A stretch of 64,000 nt of DNA, from assembly GCA_026261815.1 (NCBI GenBank), contig JAMPIT010000884.1, positions 12,227,001-12,291,000 on the forward strand. Reading direction: 5' to 3'. Below, one piece after another: positions 55,301 through 64,000 of the stretch. The notes beneath the pieces are model-generated. The model had not been told where the DNA came from. It saw only the letters and a list, made by a program, of their open reading frames with translations, and searched no databases. A program made the position numbers and the translations under genes. Each line of letters begins with the position of its first letter. The stretch's first letter is position 1. The stretch is from Monarcha castaneiventris obscurior. Its lineage: Eukaryota; Chordata; Aves; Passeriformes; Monarchidae.

Positions 55301-58300
55301 TGGCTGCAAATATTTCTTTAATTTATATTATTAATTATACTCCATAGTCCCTATTTTACATACTTAAGCGATTTGAATACTATAGTTCATCTTGCTAGAA
55401 TGAGACCTTTAGAAAATGTAATTGGACAGAAAGAAGTCTATAATTTGCAGTTCTTAGGACCTCAAGAAGGAAAAGGAGGGTGTCTCGAGGTTAAAAAACA
55501 GGACTAGCAGTCAGTGTCTCTACTTTTTAAACCTGCACATGCAAAAGATTTTGTGACAGCATTCCTCAGTTTACTCATCTATAGGCTAAGGCTAATCTTG
55601 CTTCTCAATCTAAAAAGCACAGAAATCTTCATGATTTATAAATCAATGCTTACCAAATGCTCTGAATTCCTAATCAAAAGACTTAATAGGAAGTATGAAT
55701 CTATTATTAATAATATCACTACTTCTAACAGTAAAGCAACTTCTACATACATGCGTCTGGAAAAAATACAGAGAGAGAATACATATACACACATATTCCT
55801 CAATATATAAATTGTTAAGCATGGCTTCAGGACTGAAATCTCATTCATGAACCACGCTAGGATCTCTTACCTACTCCCTGTTTCTGAATTTTCCCCATAC
55901 AAAGACACATTTATATTACTCTAAGCTCTAAGCACAAAGGCTGCTCTGTGGAATGGAAAGAAACCTTCTTTTTTTGTGTTTGTACAGTGACAAGCATAAT
56001 GGGGTCCTGATTCAGGATGCTTGCACTTTACAAAAACACACTAAATCAATGACACTAATACACATGAAGATTATCTATAGAAGACATGCATGGCATAGTT
56101 GAGAGTGGCACAGCATTATTCCTATACTTTGCCTGCTCATGCAAATGCCTAATATGCATTCCCGAGTCACACAATTCATTTCAGACTTTAGGCAAGAACA
56201 GCAAAAGTGAGCAGAACTTACAAAACATAAGCAAAGGAGGAGAGCCTTCCACTGAAAAATTCTGCCAGATTCTAATCTCAGTTGCAAAACTAGAATCAGC
56301 TCTATGTTCATGGGGTTTTGACAAAGATGAGAATCAGCAGCCTTCTTTAAAACACCATAAATTTCTACCTCGGTGTCCAAAACCCCGGAGCAAAAGACAA
56401 ATCAAAACCTGAACCTGAAGAGGGAAATGTGTTTTCTGTGTCCCTGTCATATTCAAATTCAAAAGCCTAGATATTTTTAACAGACATGGAAAAAAGAACT
56501 ATTTGGCTTTACTCAGCAACTGCAGAAGGAAACTGTACCAAAAGAATAATGTTGCATATTCTGTTTTCACTTGATTCCATTTAGCCTTTCAGTTCTATTT
56601 CAGTTATGTTTCATTTAGCGTATTTTTTTAAAAATAATCATCATGTTTTGGTGATTCACATTTCACACCAGCACAGGAACAAGCCATGTAAATACAACAC
56701 AGCAAAATGACCCAGTTTGTTAATAGACATGCCAAACGGGTAAGAACATCCTTCCCTCCGCCCTTACCAACCATCACCTTCCCACACATCTCATTTCTAT
56801 CCAAAAAAGCCTTTGACCCAGTGAGGCCACGGTATCGAAATTTAGGGATAAAACCCTCAGACAGAAACCTGACTAAACCTTAGGAGAAAATGTTTTCAGT
56901 CTTGTTTTACAAAGTGAATACAATGAGGACGCTAAGGGAATTTATCTGGAAACAGAAGAGTCCTCTGCAGTCTAATACAGCACTCAGAACTACAGCTCCC
57001 TCCCAGCACAAAGCTCCACTGAAGTGCTTTAGTCCTAACTCAGACAGGCCACCCCTAAAGGTGAGAAGATGCCATATACTTCTTGCCCTTCATTAAGCAT
57101 TCTCTCTCTTAAATCAAGGAGTACTTCCAAATTATAAAAATGGTGTGCTGAGATGCACTTTGGTCTTTCAGACTGTGATGAATTTTACCTTCATCACATT
57201 CTACTGAAGTGCAGTCTCTTAATGCACCCCAGCACAGAGACATTCCAAACCACAGAGGGCAAACACAAACGGGTCTCTGCGGACGGGTGCACACACTCCT
57301 GAGATTTTGGGAGGCTTGCTGTTTTAAGTGGCAAAAAAATTTTGAGTGAAATATTTTCATGTAACTATGGCAAAAAAAAAGGAATAACAGCATTAAAAAT
57401 TGTTTTGAACCACTTATATTTACTTTCGGTCTTCTGTGAGCTATTGAGCTGGCAATGGTGAGTAAGTCCAGCTCGCTGTCAGATACATTAACTTTGGCCA
57501 TGCCCAAACCTCTGAGATGAATAAATGAAACTTGGGTCAGTTTCTTCATTCCCACATTCTTAAAACAAGCCCAGCACCAAAGAAATGAATAGGATGACAA
57601 ACTGTATGGGTTTCTCCTTACATGAACTACATTCCTAGGTCTTTCTTCTCTAGAGCTACAAAGGTCCATGAAGAACACTAGATGTAGACAATGCTCTTAA
57701 CTACAAAAATAGCACATACCTCTCTCACAACTTCCTCACCACTAAAAAGAATTTTGAGTATTCACAGAAGAAAATTAAATATCCACTCATTTTGCTTATA
57801 TTTTTGTCCCCAAAGGAACAGAATTATGTTACATCAGAAACAAATGAGTTGTAATAAGACTATAATACAATCACAAAGAAAAATTAGAATTAAGGCTACA
57901 TTTTATGGTATGTTTAGATCAAATAGCAGTCAGACACCCACATTATAGGAAAAAAAAAAGCAAACCCCAAAAAATTTAAGACACTCTATATGAACTTGAG
58001 AAAACACAAAACCAGAAGTGCACGGCAAAACAAAATAAAATTATTATGTATCTCAAAAAGTATATGCCGATATGAATATAATATCATCATGTTGGAATTA
58101 TTCTTTTTCTTTAAACAAGGTGACAAAAGGACAAGTTGAAGAGAAGTGCCAAGCCAGATGAAAACCAGGATGCTGGAAAATGTTTGCCAATTTCTTTCAA
58201 AACGAACAGCTCCCCCAATACCATGGGAAGCACCTGAACTTCATATTAACATCTGGTAATTCTAGGAAATGGAATTCAACATTTCCTTCTTAGTCTGTTT

Positions 58301-58390
58301 AAAACAATTAAATAAATTAATTTCGCACGTATCCTGAAAAGACAGGCAGCTTCTCTGAATTACTACTGTACACCTCACAATTTCCATTCA
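49320..58390. other. Long non-coding stretch, nothing recognised
   Basis: About 9 kb without a recognisable exon, RNA gene or interspersed repeat. It holds a purine-only run at 50672-50703 and scattered A- or T-runs. The longest open frame of the window (57109-57678, minus, 189 codons) lies here; its translation has no domain I recognise, and its codon content is dominated by chance-like Cys, Phe, Leu and Ser. I do not call it a gene. Confidence 0.5.
50672..50703. repeat. Polypurine tract
   Basis: Thirty-two consecutive purines (A-rich, then GGGAGAGGG), preceded by further purine-rich sequence from about 50650. It is low-complexity. Confidence 0.9.
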
Positions 58391-58399
58391 CTTCTCACA

Positions 58400-58900
58400 T
58401 TCTTTTCAAGTCCCATGGCCCCTGCAAGCAGTGCTCGCTCACCAAATTCTTCCAGAACCTTGTCTAAATTTGCTGTCTCCCAACAACTACTGTGCACAGA
58501 ACTCCATACTGGCACAAGGATATGTGGGCTCAGGAACAACTTTTGGAGACTCCTGGCTTCCCAGCTGGCATAGCTGGGCTCAGTGTGGAGATGACAGGCA
58601 GCGTCTCCCGAGCGGAGGCTACGGAGCATTGAACTCCCCGCAGCACCCTTGGTGCCCAGCCCCAGCCTGGGCAAGGCCACTTGAAGCAAGGCAGCCCCTC
58701 TTGAGGGTGTGGGAGAACTGGGACAATACCATCACCCTCAGCAAAGGCATGGGTGAAAACTTTATGGTGGTGGTGTTTCAACAAAGGGGCTGTGGGAGGA
58801 GATGGGATTGGGACAAATGCCGTCAAAAAATCCCCGCAACCGCTTGCTCTCACCCACTGGCCAGAGTCAGCCCACAGCTCCAGAGGAAAACAGCCCATTT
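58400..58900. other. GC-richer island in AT-rich surroundings
   Basis: The base composition shifts visibly to GC-rich, with several CpG (for example GTCTCCCGAGCGGAGGCTAC near 58603 and CCCCGCAACCGC near 58832). Open frames of 170 (58431-58943, plus), 122 (58530-58898, minus) and 104 codons (58375-58689, minus) overlap here, as expected when stop codons thin out in GC-rich DNA. None has a domain I know. It could be an unrecognised transposon or LTR fragment, a small regulatory island, or a retrocopy remnant. The sequence alone does not decide. Confidence 0.45.
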
Positions 58901-59780
58901 CAAAAGTCCCAGAAATTCTGGTTTAGGTAATTCAGTAATATGACAAGGATTTGCTTACTTTGCAGCCTTGTGGGTTTTAACATACCCATATACAACATAA
59001 TTTTACCTTTTGTAGGAAGGAGACTTTACACGTTTTCCACATTTGATAAAAATCCATAGAAACTTCACGAGGGAAAAACTCTTTGCTTTTAAGGATGCTA
59101 CTCATCAAACAACCAACTCCTTGCCATCATCAGAGAGGCACTACAGGTATTGATTAATTGCTGTGAGCACTTCTTTTCTCTTGACTACAGTAACAGAATT
59201 CACAGCCATTGAATATTTCCAGTGTGTACAGGTACAACACGTCAACATGTTTTTCCCCTTCCACTTATGAGTTAATTATGCTATAACCAGGCCTGAACAA
59301 GAAATTAATAAAACACAATAAAATAGAAAGCCAAGAGGATGTCAGACTGACTTCTGTAACAGTTGTGAAGGCACAGGTATCTCACACAAACATGAAGTTA
59401 CCCTGTATTTCAAGTCTAGTATGAAAAGCATGTGAAGAAACTGTAATTGTACCTGGGGGGGAGACACTCTTTTTCCTGTATAAATATTGTTTAAACTGTA
59501 TTTTATACACCTACAGATATATCACATTGCACAGACAGATATTCCTATCCTGTCAGGGAGCTTCATGTTTAAGTAACTCAACCAGATATTCTGTGCCTCC
59601 TAAATGATAAAGCCATAAATGCTTGTTAAAGCTCCCTGAGAAGCAGTAAATATTTTGTAAACTAGTTATATATTTAAGATCTCTGGACAGAAAGAGAAGG
59701 ACAAACAATTCCTTGCCCATGTAAAGGTACCAATCAAACACACTATGCACATAAGCACCGCAAGATGCTTGGTGGGAGAC

Positions 59781-59803
59781 TGTGTATGTGTTTGTGTGTG
59801 TGT
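59781..59803. repeat. (TG)n-rich microsatellite
   Basis: TGTGTATGTGTTTGTGTGTG and a trailing TGT: an interrupted TG run. The minus-strand frame at 59553-59840 runs across it. Confidence 0.85.
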
Positions 59804-59849
59804 TAATTAACTCCTTGAATGCATACGATGAGCCAGCCACCCAGAATTA

Positions 59850-60120
59850 GTAATGCCAAACTCCCAATTTGATTCAAATGCAATGAATACAACAGTCGAA
59901 TCGTGCAGGCTGGTGTGTCACTCATCAGCTCTCTCATTTGGGCTTTTGCCTTCCAAGACTAGTTCACAATTTCAGCAACTGGTAAATTATTGAGATGTTC
60001 ATTAAAATCTGTAATCTGCAATAGTCAACTTCTTCCTAGCCAAGCATAAGCACAACAAATTAAATTAGTGCATGAAGGACATTAATGAATAGTCCGCAAA
60101 CGCATTAATTCCTTTGGACT
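59850..60120. promoter_or_regulatory. Candidate conserved non-coding element
   Basis: Repeat-free sequence with many TAAT-type motifs: TAAATTATTGAG near 59983, ATTAAAAT near 60002, ACATTAATGAATAG near 60079 and CGCATTAATTCC near 60101. It also keeps isolated CpGs (GTCGAATCGTGC near 59896, CCGCAAACGC near 60093). The texture matches vertebrate enhancer-type CNEs. Conservation was not tested. Confidence 0.25.
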
Positions 60121-60124
60121 TATC

Positions 60125-61230
60125 TCAGAGAAAAAAACCTGGTAATTTTTGTCACTATGAAATACTAGTATCTGCAGCTTTACATTGGCACTCTATTCTT
60201 CAAATCCCAGGTCCCTGGAACCACAAACATAAGCAATGAAGTCCTTTTCTCAAAATGTCTCAATGAAGTTAAAAGCTATTCAGCCCAATAGTAAAGCAAT
60301 CTTTTAAATGAAAGAATAACCACTCTTACTTCTACAGGTAGATTTTAGGAGAGTGGAACATCATTCTGAGCAAGCCGAGTAATAGAAAGGTATTATTCTT
60401 TCTCCAAAATTCTCAGCAAATGCAGCAGAATAAAGCTTTTAGGGTAACTTTAGCTAAGAAAAGCACTTAGGAATACGCAAAGTTTCCTTTTAAGAAAATG
60501 ACTTCTCCATTTGACAGTGTTGGTACAACCCCAAAATAAATTCAGTGGGAGTCTGAAATGACTCGTGCAGTGCAGCAGTGAAGCAGCTAAATATATTTTT
60601 TCCTCCCAGCAGAGGCTTGCTTTACATCCTTAAGCCTTTCCTTTCTACAAGCTATTCACTAGAACAGAGAACATTCCGAAAACACACTACCGGTAACTGC
60701 AAATGTTGAACTTGTTCCACTGTCCCCATCCCCACTACTCACATCTATGCCTTTTGTCTTTTCTAGCTCTGCCTTCTTTTCCTGTGGAGGCACTAATCTA
60801 TCCTTCCTTCTTCTACAAGCACTGCATACCACTTTACCTTGAACGGGCATGTTAAAAATAAAAATTAAAAAAAGTAAAGGAAATAATGAAAAAGAGAAAG
60901 GATGTCACTCTGTCCGGATGTCTAGCATAGCCTCTCTCTCAGTCTACAGAGAAATGTAAATATGCAGTAATTAATTTGAGTTTAAGAACATTCCATACAC
61001 TAGGGATATTATTAAACAGTCACTTTATCTATTTTTCATTAATCAGATTTTATTAAGACATTAAAACTTTATGTTGGGCATTTCTGAGTTTTTATCATTC
61101 TGTAAATTTCCCAGCTGTCCGCGATGGTTCCAGCCGCATTGTCTCTACCTTTTCCTCAGTGAAGTAAACTTACTTTCTATTGTGGCCAGACTTTTAATAT
61201 TTAAGTATAACCACCCAACTTAAAAAAAAA
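60125..61230. other. Non-coding stretch, nothing recognised
   Basis: AT-rich unique sequence. A 63-codon minus-strand frame at 60659-60850 begins with a Cys/Arg/Lys-rich stretch but is not recognisable as a gene. Confidence 0.5.
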
Positions 61231-61233
61231 GAA

Positions 61234-61252
61234 AGAGAGAGAGAGAGAGAGA
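61234..61252. repeat. (GA)n microsatellite
   Basis: A pure AG run of about 9.5 units that follows a run of nine A and GAA. Confidence 0.95.
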
Positions 61253-61254
61253 AA

Positions 61255-62470
61255 TCAAACAACAAAAGACTTATTCTTTTTGAGACCTTTAGAGCCAAGG
61301 TCTCTCAGGGTGCCACAGGCACTCACACAGTACATCCCAGAAGTTACCCTTTCCCTGTGTAACACATGGAGTGGATTCCAGTTATAATTTCTACAACATT
61401 GCTGCAAACATCATCCCCCTCACCGTACGTATTCTGATGCTCCTCTCAATCAAGCAGCTGAACCACCACAAACAGAAATAAAGGCATGCAAGGAACTTCT
61501 CAGGAAAGGACGAAAACCCTCATGTTTTTGGCACAGTAATTAATTATACATGTTAATTCACAAAACCTACTGCAATTTACCAGTGATGCTGAATGAATTA
61601 ATGAATGTTTATTCGTCTCATACTGAGGATCATTTTCATTCTAAGTGTGTACTGTAAATTTGCCCTGCTAATGGTCACAGACACAGAAGAGAAGTCCCCT
61701 GAATTCAGCTCTCTTCAGCTGGGGTGACTGAAAGTTTCTGAAGTATTTGCAGTTTACTGAGATACACTGAAACATCATGGGAAAGACGCCGGGGAAAGAG
61801 GAACAACGTCCTGAGAGACATACGGATGCCCTGAGATCTGAGCTGCAAACAACTTTGCCTGACAAATCACTTCCTTGTCATTTGCTATTCAAGTTTAAAA
61901 TGGAATAGTGGGAGATGGATTACAGTAACAGAAGTGAAGCAGGACATGCAGATGTGACATGCTGGACCCCAAGCGACTGCAGAAATGTGCTCCAAGAACT
62001 GTGTTGACTGAGAATCCAATAAAAGAACCTGCCAAAAATGTCTAAAAAACAATGATCTGTGCATCGTGCATACACACACACACATCAACTCTGCAGGCAT
62101 TTGTGTGTATGAGGATCTCTGTGCAAGAGAAAGTGTGTCCTCGTGGCTGTTCCCTGACAAACACACGTATTACATGGACATTGTCTGGGTCTGTGTATGT
62201 GCGTGTAACTATAGTCAAACACACACAATGTAAACAAATGGTAATGATTAACAAAGATACTGGTCTGTATCCCCAATTCCAACTGCAGAGGCAAAATTGT
62301 TCAAAAATTTTTTTCAAAAAAATTGCATGTCCTGAGGTTCATTTTTATTGCTTCTCATTTGTACTGCTTGCTATTATCTGCATGGCAAAAGGAGAGCAGC
62401 GTATCGATTATTTAACTAGAATGTTTACAAGAGTAAAGCTGGGATCTCTGAAAATGAAACATATGCCTAG
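61255..62470. other. Non-coding stretch with scattered TG/AC runs
   Basis: No gene is recognised. Short AC and TG runs occur between 62070 and 62230, and an A/T inverted repeat with 9-bp arms at 62306-62324. The 165-codon frame at 62052-62549 runs through these low-complexity runs and has no known domain. Confidence 0.5.
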
Positions 62471-62474
62471 GGGC

Positions 62475-62489
62475 AAAAAAAAAAAAAAA
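62475..62489. repeat. Poly-A tract (15 A)
   Basis: An uninterrupted run of 15 A after GGGGC. A second A-run lies at 62590-62600. Confidence 0.9.
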
Positions 62490-62538
62490 GCGAGTAGAGA
62501 AGCTCATTCTAAGGATGATAGTTGCCCCAAATTATTTG

Positions 62539-62573
62539 TTTATATATAACATTTATATAAATATATTTATAAT
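62539..62573. repeat. AT-rich simple sequence
   Basis: Thirty-five nt of almost only A and T (TATATATAAC, ATTTATATAA, ATATATTTATAA). It is low-complexity. Confidence 0.85.
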
Positions 62574-62599
62574 GCAGAGAGACTTCAGATAAAAAAAAA

Positions 62600-63300
62600 A
62601 AGTCCCCCAGTAGGAAAATGAAAGGACTTCATTCTGCTTCAGAGAGTTTACAAGCATTGTGTTCATCACAAAGTTCAAAGAATAATCGAAATTGCTTGCT
62701 TATAAATTTCTATGTATAATCTTAGTGAAGCACATGAAACACTTGAATCTATCGATTGTATGAAAAAGACAAATACATTATCATGATGCCAGATCAAATT
62801 TGACATCAGAAACAGTAACAGTTTCCTCAGGTAGTTGAACCAAGTTAATACAGTGCACATGAACAAAACCAGTTTTGTTCTATTATTGTAATGATAACAA
62901 ACCAAAGGAAAATGCCAAGTATCCCAAGTAAGTCTGGAAAATTAATTGCATTAAAGACAACCTTGGAGTAGAGCAACCAAGCCAATTTGACTTTCTAGTA
63001 AGGAAGCGTTCTAGTTTCAGAACAAGGATTGAAAGTGTTAAAATAGTTCTTTCCTGCATTTCCAAATTTTAATTTTCTCCAATCTTTTAATTCAAATGTT
63101 CTTTCCTGTCCTTCCTTTGCATGCGTGTTCCTCAGCCCACTTAAAATGTTTTTATCTTGCCTTCTTTTCTATGCCTTTACTATCAAATTCAGTAGGTTTG
63201 AACGATGAACAGCTTGACTTAGCATATTTTTAACCAGCTGGTCTAGCACCTAGCTTGTATTGCATAGTCAGATACAACCAAATGTTTATACAGGAGGTAG
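62600..63300. other. Non-coding stretch, nothing recognised
   Basis: AT-rich unique sequence leading to the CpG-rich right edge. No gene or repeat is recognised. Confidence 0.5.
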
Positions 63301-63419
63301 CTTTCACGAAGATGAGAAAAACCTCAGTAACGCGCATCCTGGCATTCTTTCATTTACTGCTTAGAAATGAAAGTTTGGATTGTTTACTGCAGCCGCACAA
63401 GGGGCTATTAATAATCTTT

Positions 63420-64000
63420 AAAAAAGAAGCCGGAGGGGAGGGATGCGGGACCATCAATGGACGTATGCACAAGCGCCTGAGAAAACGCTCCCAAACCTCT
63501 TAGGAGAGCCAGATCATATGAAATAAGGACTAAACTCTCGGAGGTCACAAGCCGTTACCAGTGACAGCAAAAACTTAATTCCAAGCAGGGTAGGCTCTTG
63601 CTCCGGGCAGGGGGAGACGGGCACATCTACGTCATATTGAAGCCTGCTCGTCATACCCAGACCCCGCTCTTGACACTCCGCGAGAGAGGCGACGGCCAAA
63701 ACTTGGAGGCAAGAGTTTCACTTTTTTCCTTTCTTTTTCTGTTTGTTTTTTTTCCTCTCTCCTCAGGCAGAAAGATGTTCTCCTGACGGAGGGCTGGGAT
63801 GTTAACTTGCCTAAAAGTAATAGCTACTGCTAGATCAACAAAAGGTCATGTGCTCGGCAGAGCGCCTTCCCAAGTTTGACGGGAGCCTGAGGTTGGAAGT
63901 TGAACCCCCCGCCTGGCCGCCACCGGGCATCCTCTGACCGCTTCCCGGGGAGTCCCCGGGCAGGAGCGGGGAGGCTCTTCCCAGGAAGGTGGCTCGGCGG
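63420..64000. promoter_or_regulatory. CpG-rich right edge, probable CpG island shoulder
   Basis: CpG density rises sharply after about 63420 and again after about 63600, with groups such as CTCCGGGC, CTCCGCGAGAGAGGCGACGG, GGCCGCCACCGGG, CCCGGGGAGTCCCCGGGC and GGCTCGGCGG. The rest of the window is CpG-depleted. In birds this usually marks a promoter or first exon. Motifs seen include a CRE-like TACGTCA at 63629-63635 and an AGGTCA nuclear-receptor half-site near 63844. The gene and its direction cannot be fixed, since the island continues beyond the window. Confidence 0.65.
63721..63766 (+). other. Strong splice-acceptor-like sequence
   Basis: A pyrimidine tract of 43 nt, broken only by G at 63741 and 63745, leads without an intervening AG to CAG at 63764-63766 followed by G. 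This is a near-ideal vertebrate 3' splice site. An exon would begin at 63767 (GCAGAAAGATGTTCTCCTGA). All three plus frames soon contain stops, so an exon here would most likely be 5' untranslated or part of a non-coding RNA. Use as a splice site is inference. Confidence 0.4.

Noticed and set aside
58431..58943. 170-codon open frame in the GC-rich island
   Set aside because: Overlapping open frames on both strands show that stop codons are simply rare here; no recognisable protein.
60659..60850. Minus-strand frame starting with a Cys/Arg/Lys-rich zinc-cluster-like stretch
   Set aside because: Only two Cys in the motif region, 63 codons in all, no family match, and vertebrates lack the fungal Zn-cluster class.
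62052..62549. 165-codon open frame on the plus strand
   Set aside because: It runs through AC/TG and poly-A low-complexity sequence (the KKKKKA stretch is the A15 run) and shows no domain.

Overview
The window reads as nuclear DNA from a bird, or at least a sauropsid. The main evidence is five fragments of CR1 LINE retrotransposons, all 5'-truncated or 3'-end pieces. The 5.3 kb and 45.9 kb copies end in the avian CR1 3' terminus of the ATTCTGTGATTCTGTGA type. The background is AT-rich, poor in CpG and scattered with short microsatellites. Nothing looks prokaryotic, plasmid-borne or organellar.

I could not recognise a single protein-coding exon on either strand. Every open frame is short (the longest is 189 codons, minus strand, 57109-57678), starts and stops arbitrarily, and translates to peptides without a domain I know. 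The open frame at 5324-5659 lies inside a CR1 3' end. The window is best read as intergenic or intronic DNA that runs into a CpG-rich, promoter-like segment at its right edge (about 63.4-64.0 kb). That segment also holds a very good splice-acceptor-like sequence at 63721-63766 on the plus strand.

Layout: 1-5.3 kb is featureless AT-rich DNA. A CR1 3' end lies at 5.34-5.78 kb. An AC microsatellite at 8.0 kb is followed at 8.58-8.76 kb by a 10-bp-period minisatellite, the most structured object here. A CR1 scrap lies at 12.46 kb. At 15.48-15.71 kb there is a pyrimidine tract, an A/C-rich stretch and a polypurine/GA tract, followed at 16.08-16.33 kb by a unique segment with homeodomain-type motifs. 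A near-perfect palindrome sits at 19.55 kb, an alternating purine-pyrimidine (Z-DNA type) tract at 23.74 kb, poly-T at 24.1 kb and a minus-strand CR1 at 25.24 kb. A GAAAA array is at 29.75 kb and a second AC repeat at 33.75 kb. A minus-strand CR1 and an A/C-rich tract lie at 40.5-40.75 kb, a candidate conserved element at 41.87-42.2 kb, another at 44.7 kb, and a plus-strand CR1 at 45.9 kb. Poly-A is at 47.29 kb and an old inverted-repeat element at 49.24 kb. A GC-richer island lies at 58.4-58.9 kb, a third candidate conserved element at 59.85-60.12 kb, a GA repeat at 61.23 kb, and the CpG-rich edge closes the window.

No genes can be shown working together. The functional hypotheses worth testing are regulatory: the helically phased repeat array at 8.6 kb with CP2-type paired half-sites, the candidate enhancers, and the right-edge promoter. 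No new enzymatic, defence or mobile system is visible.
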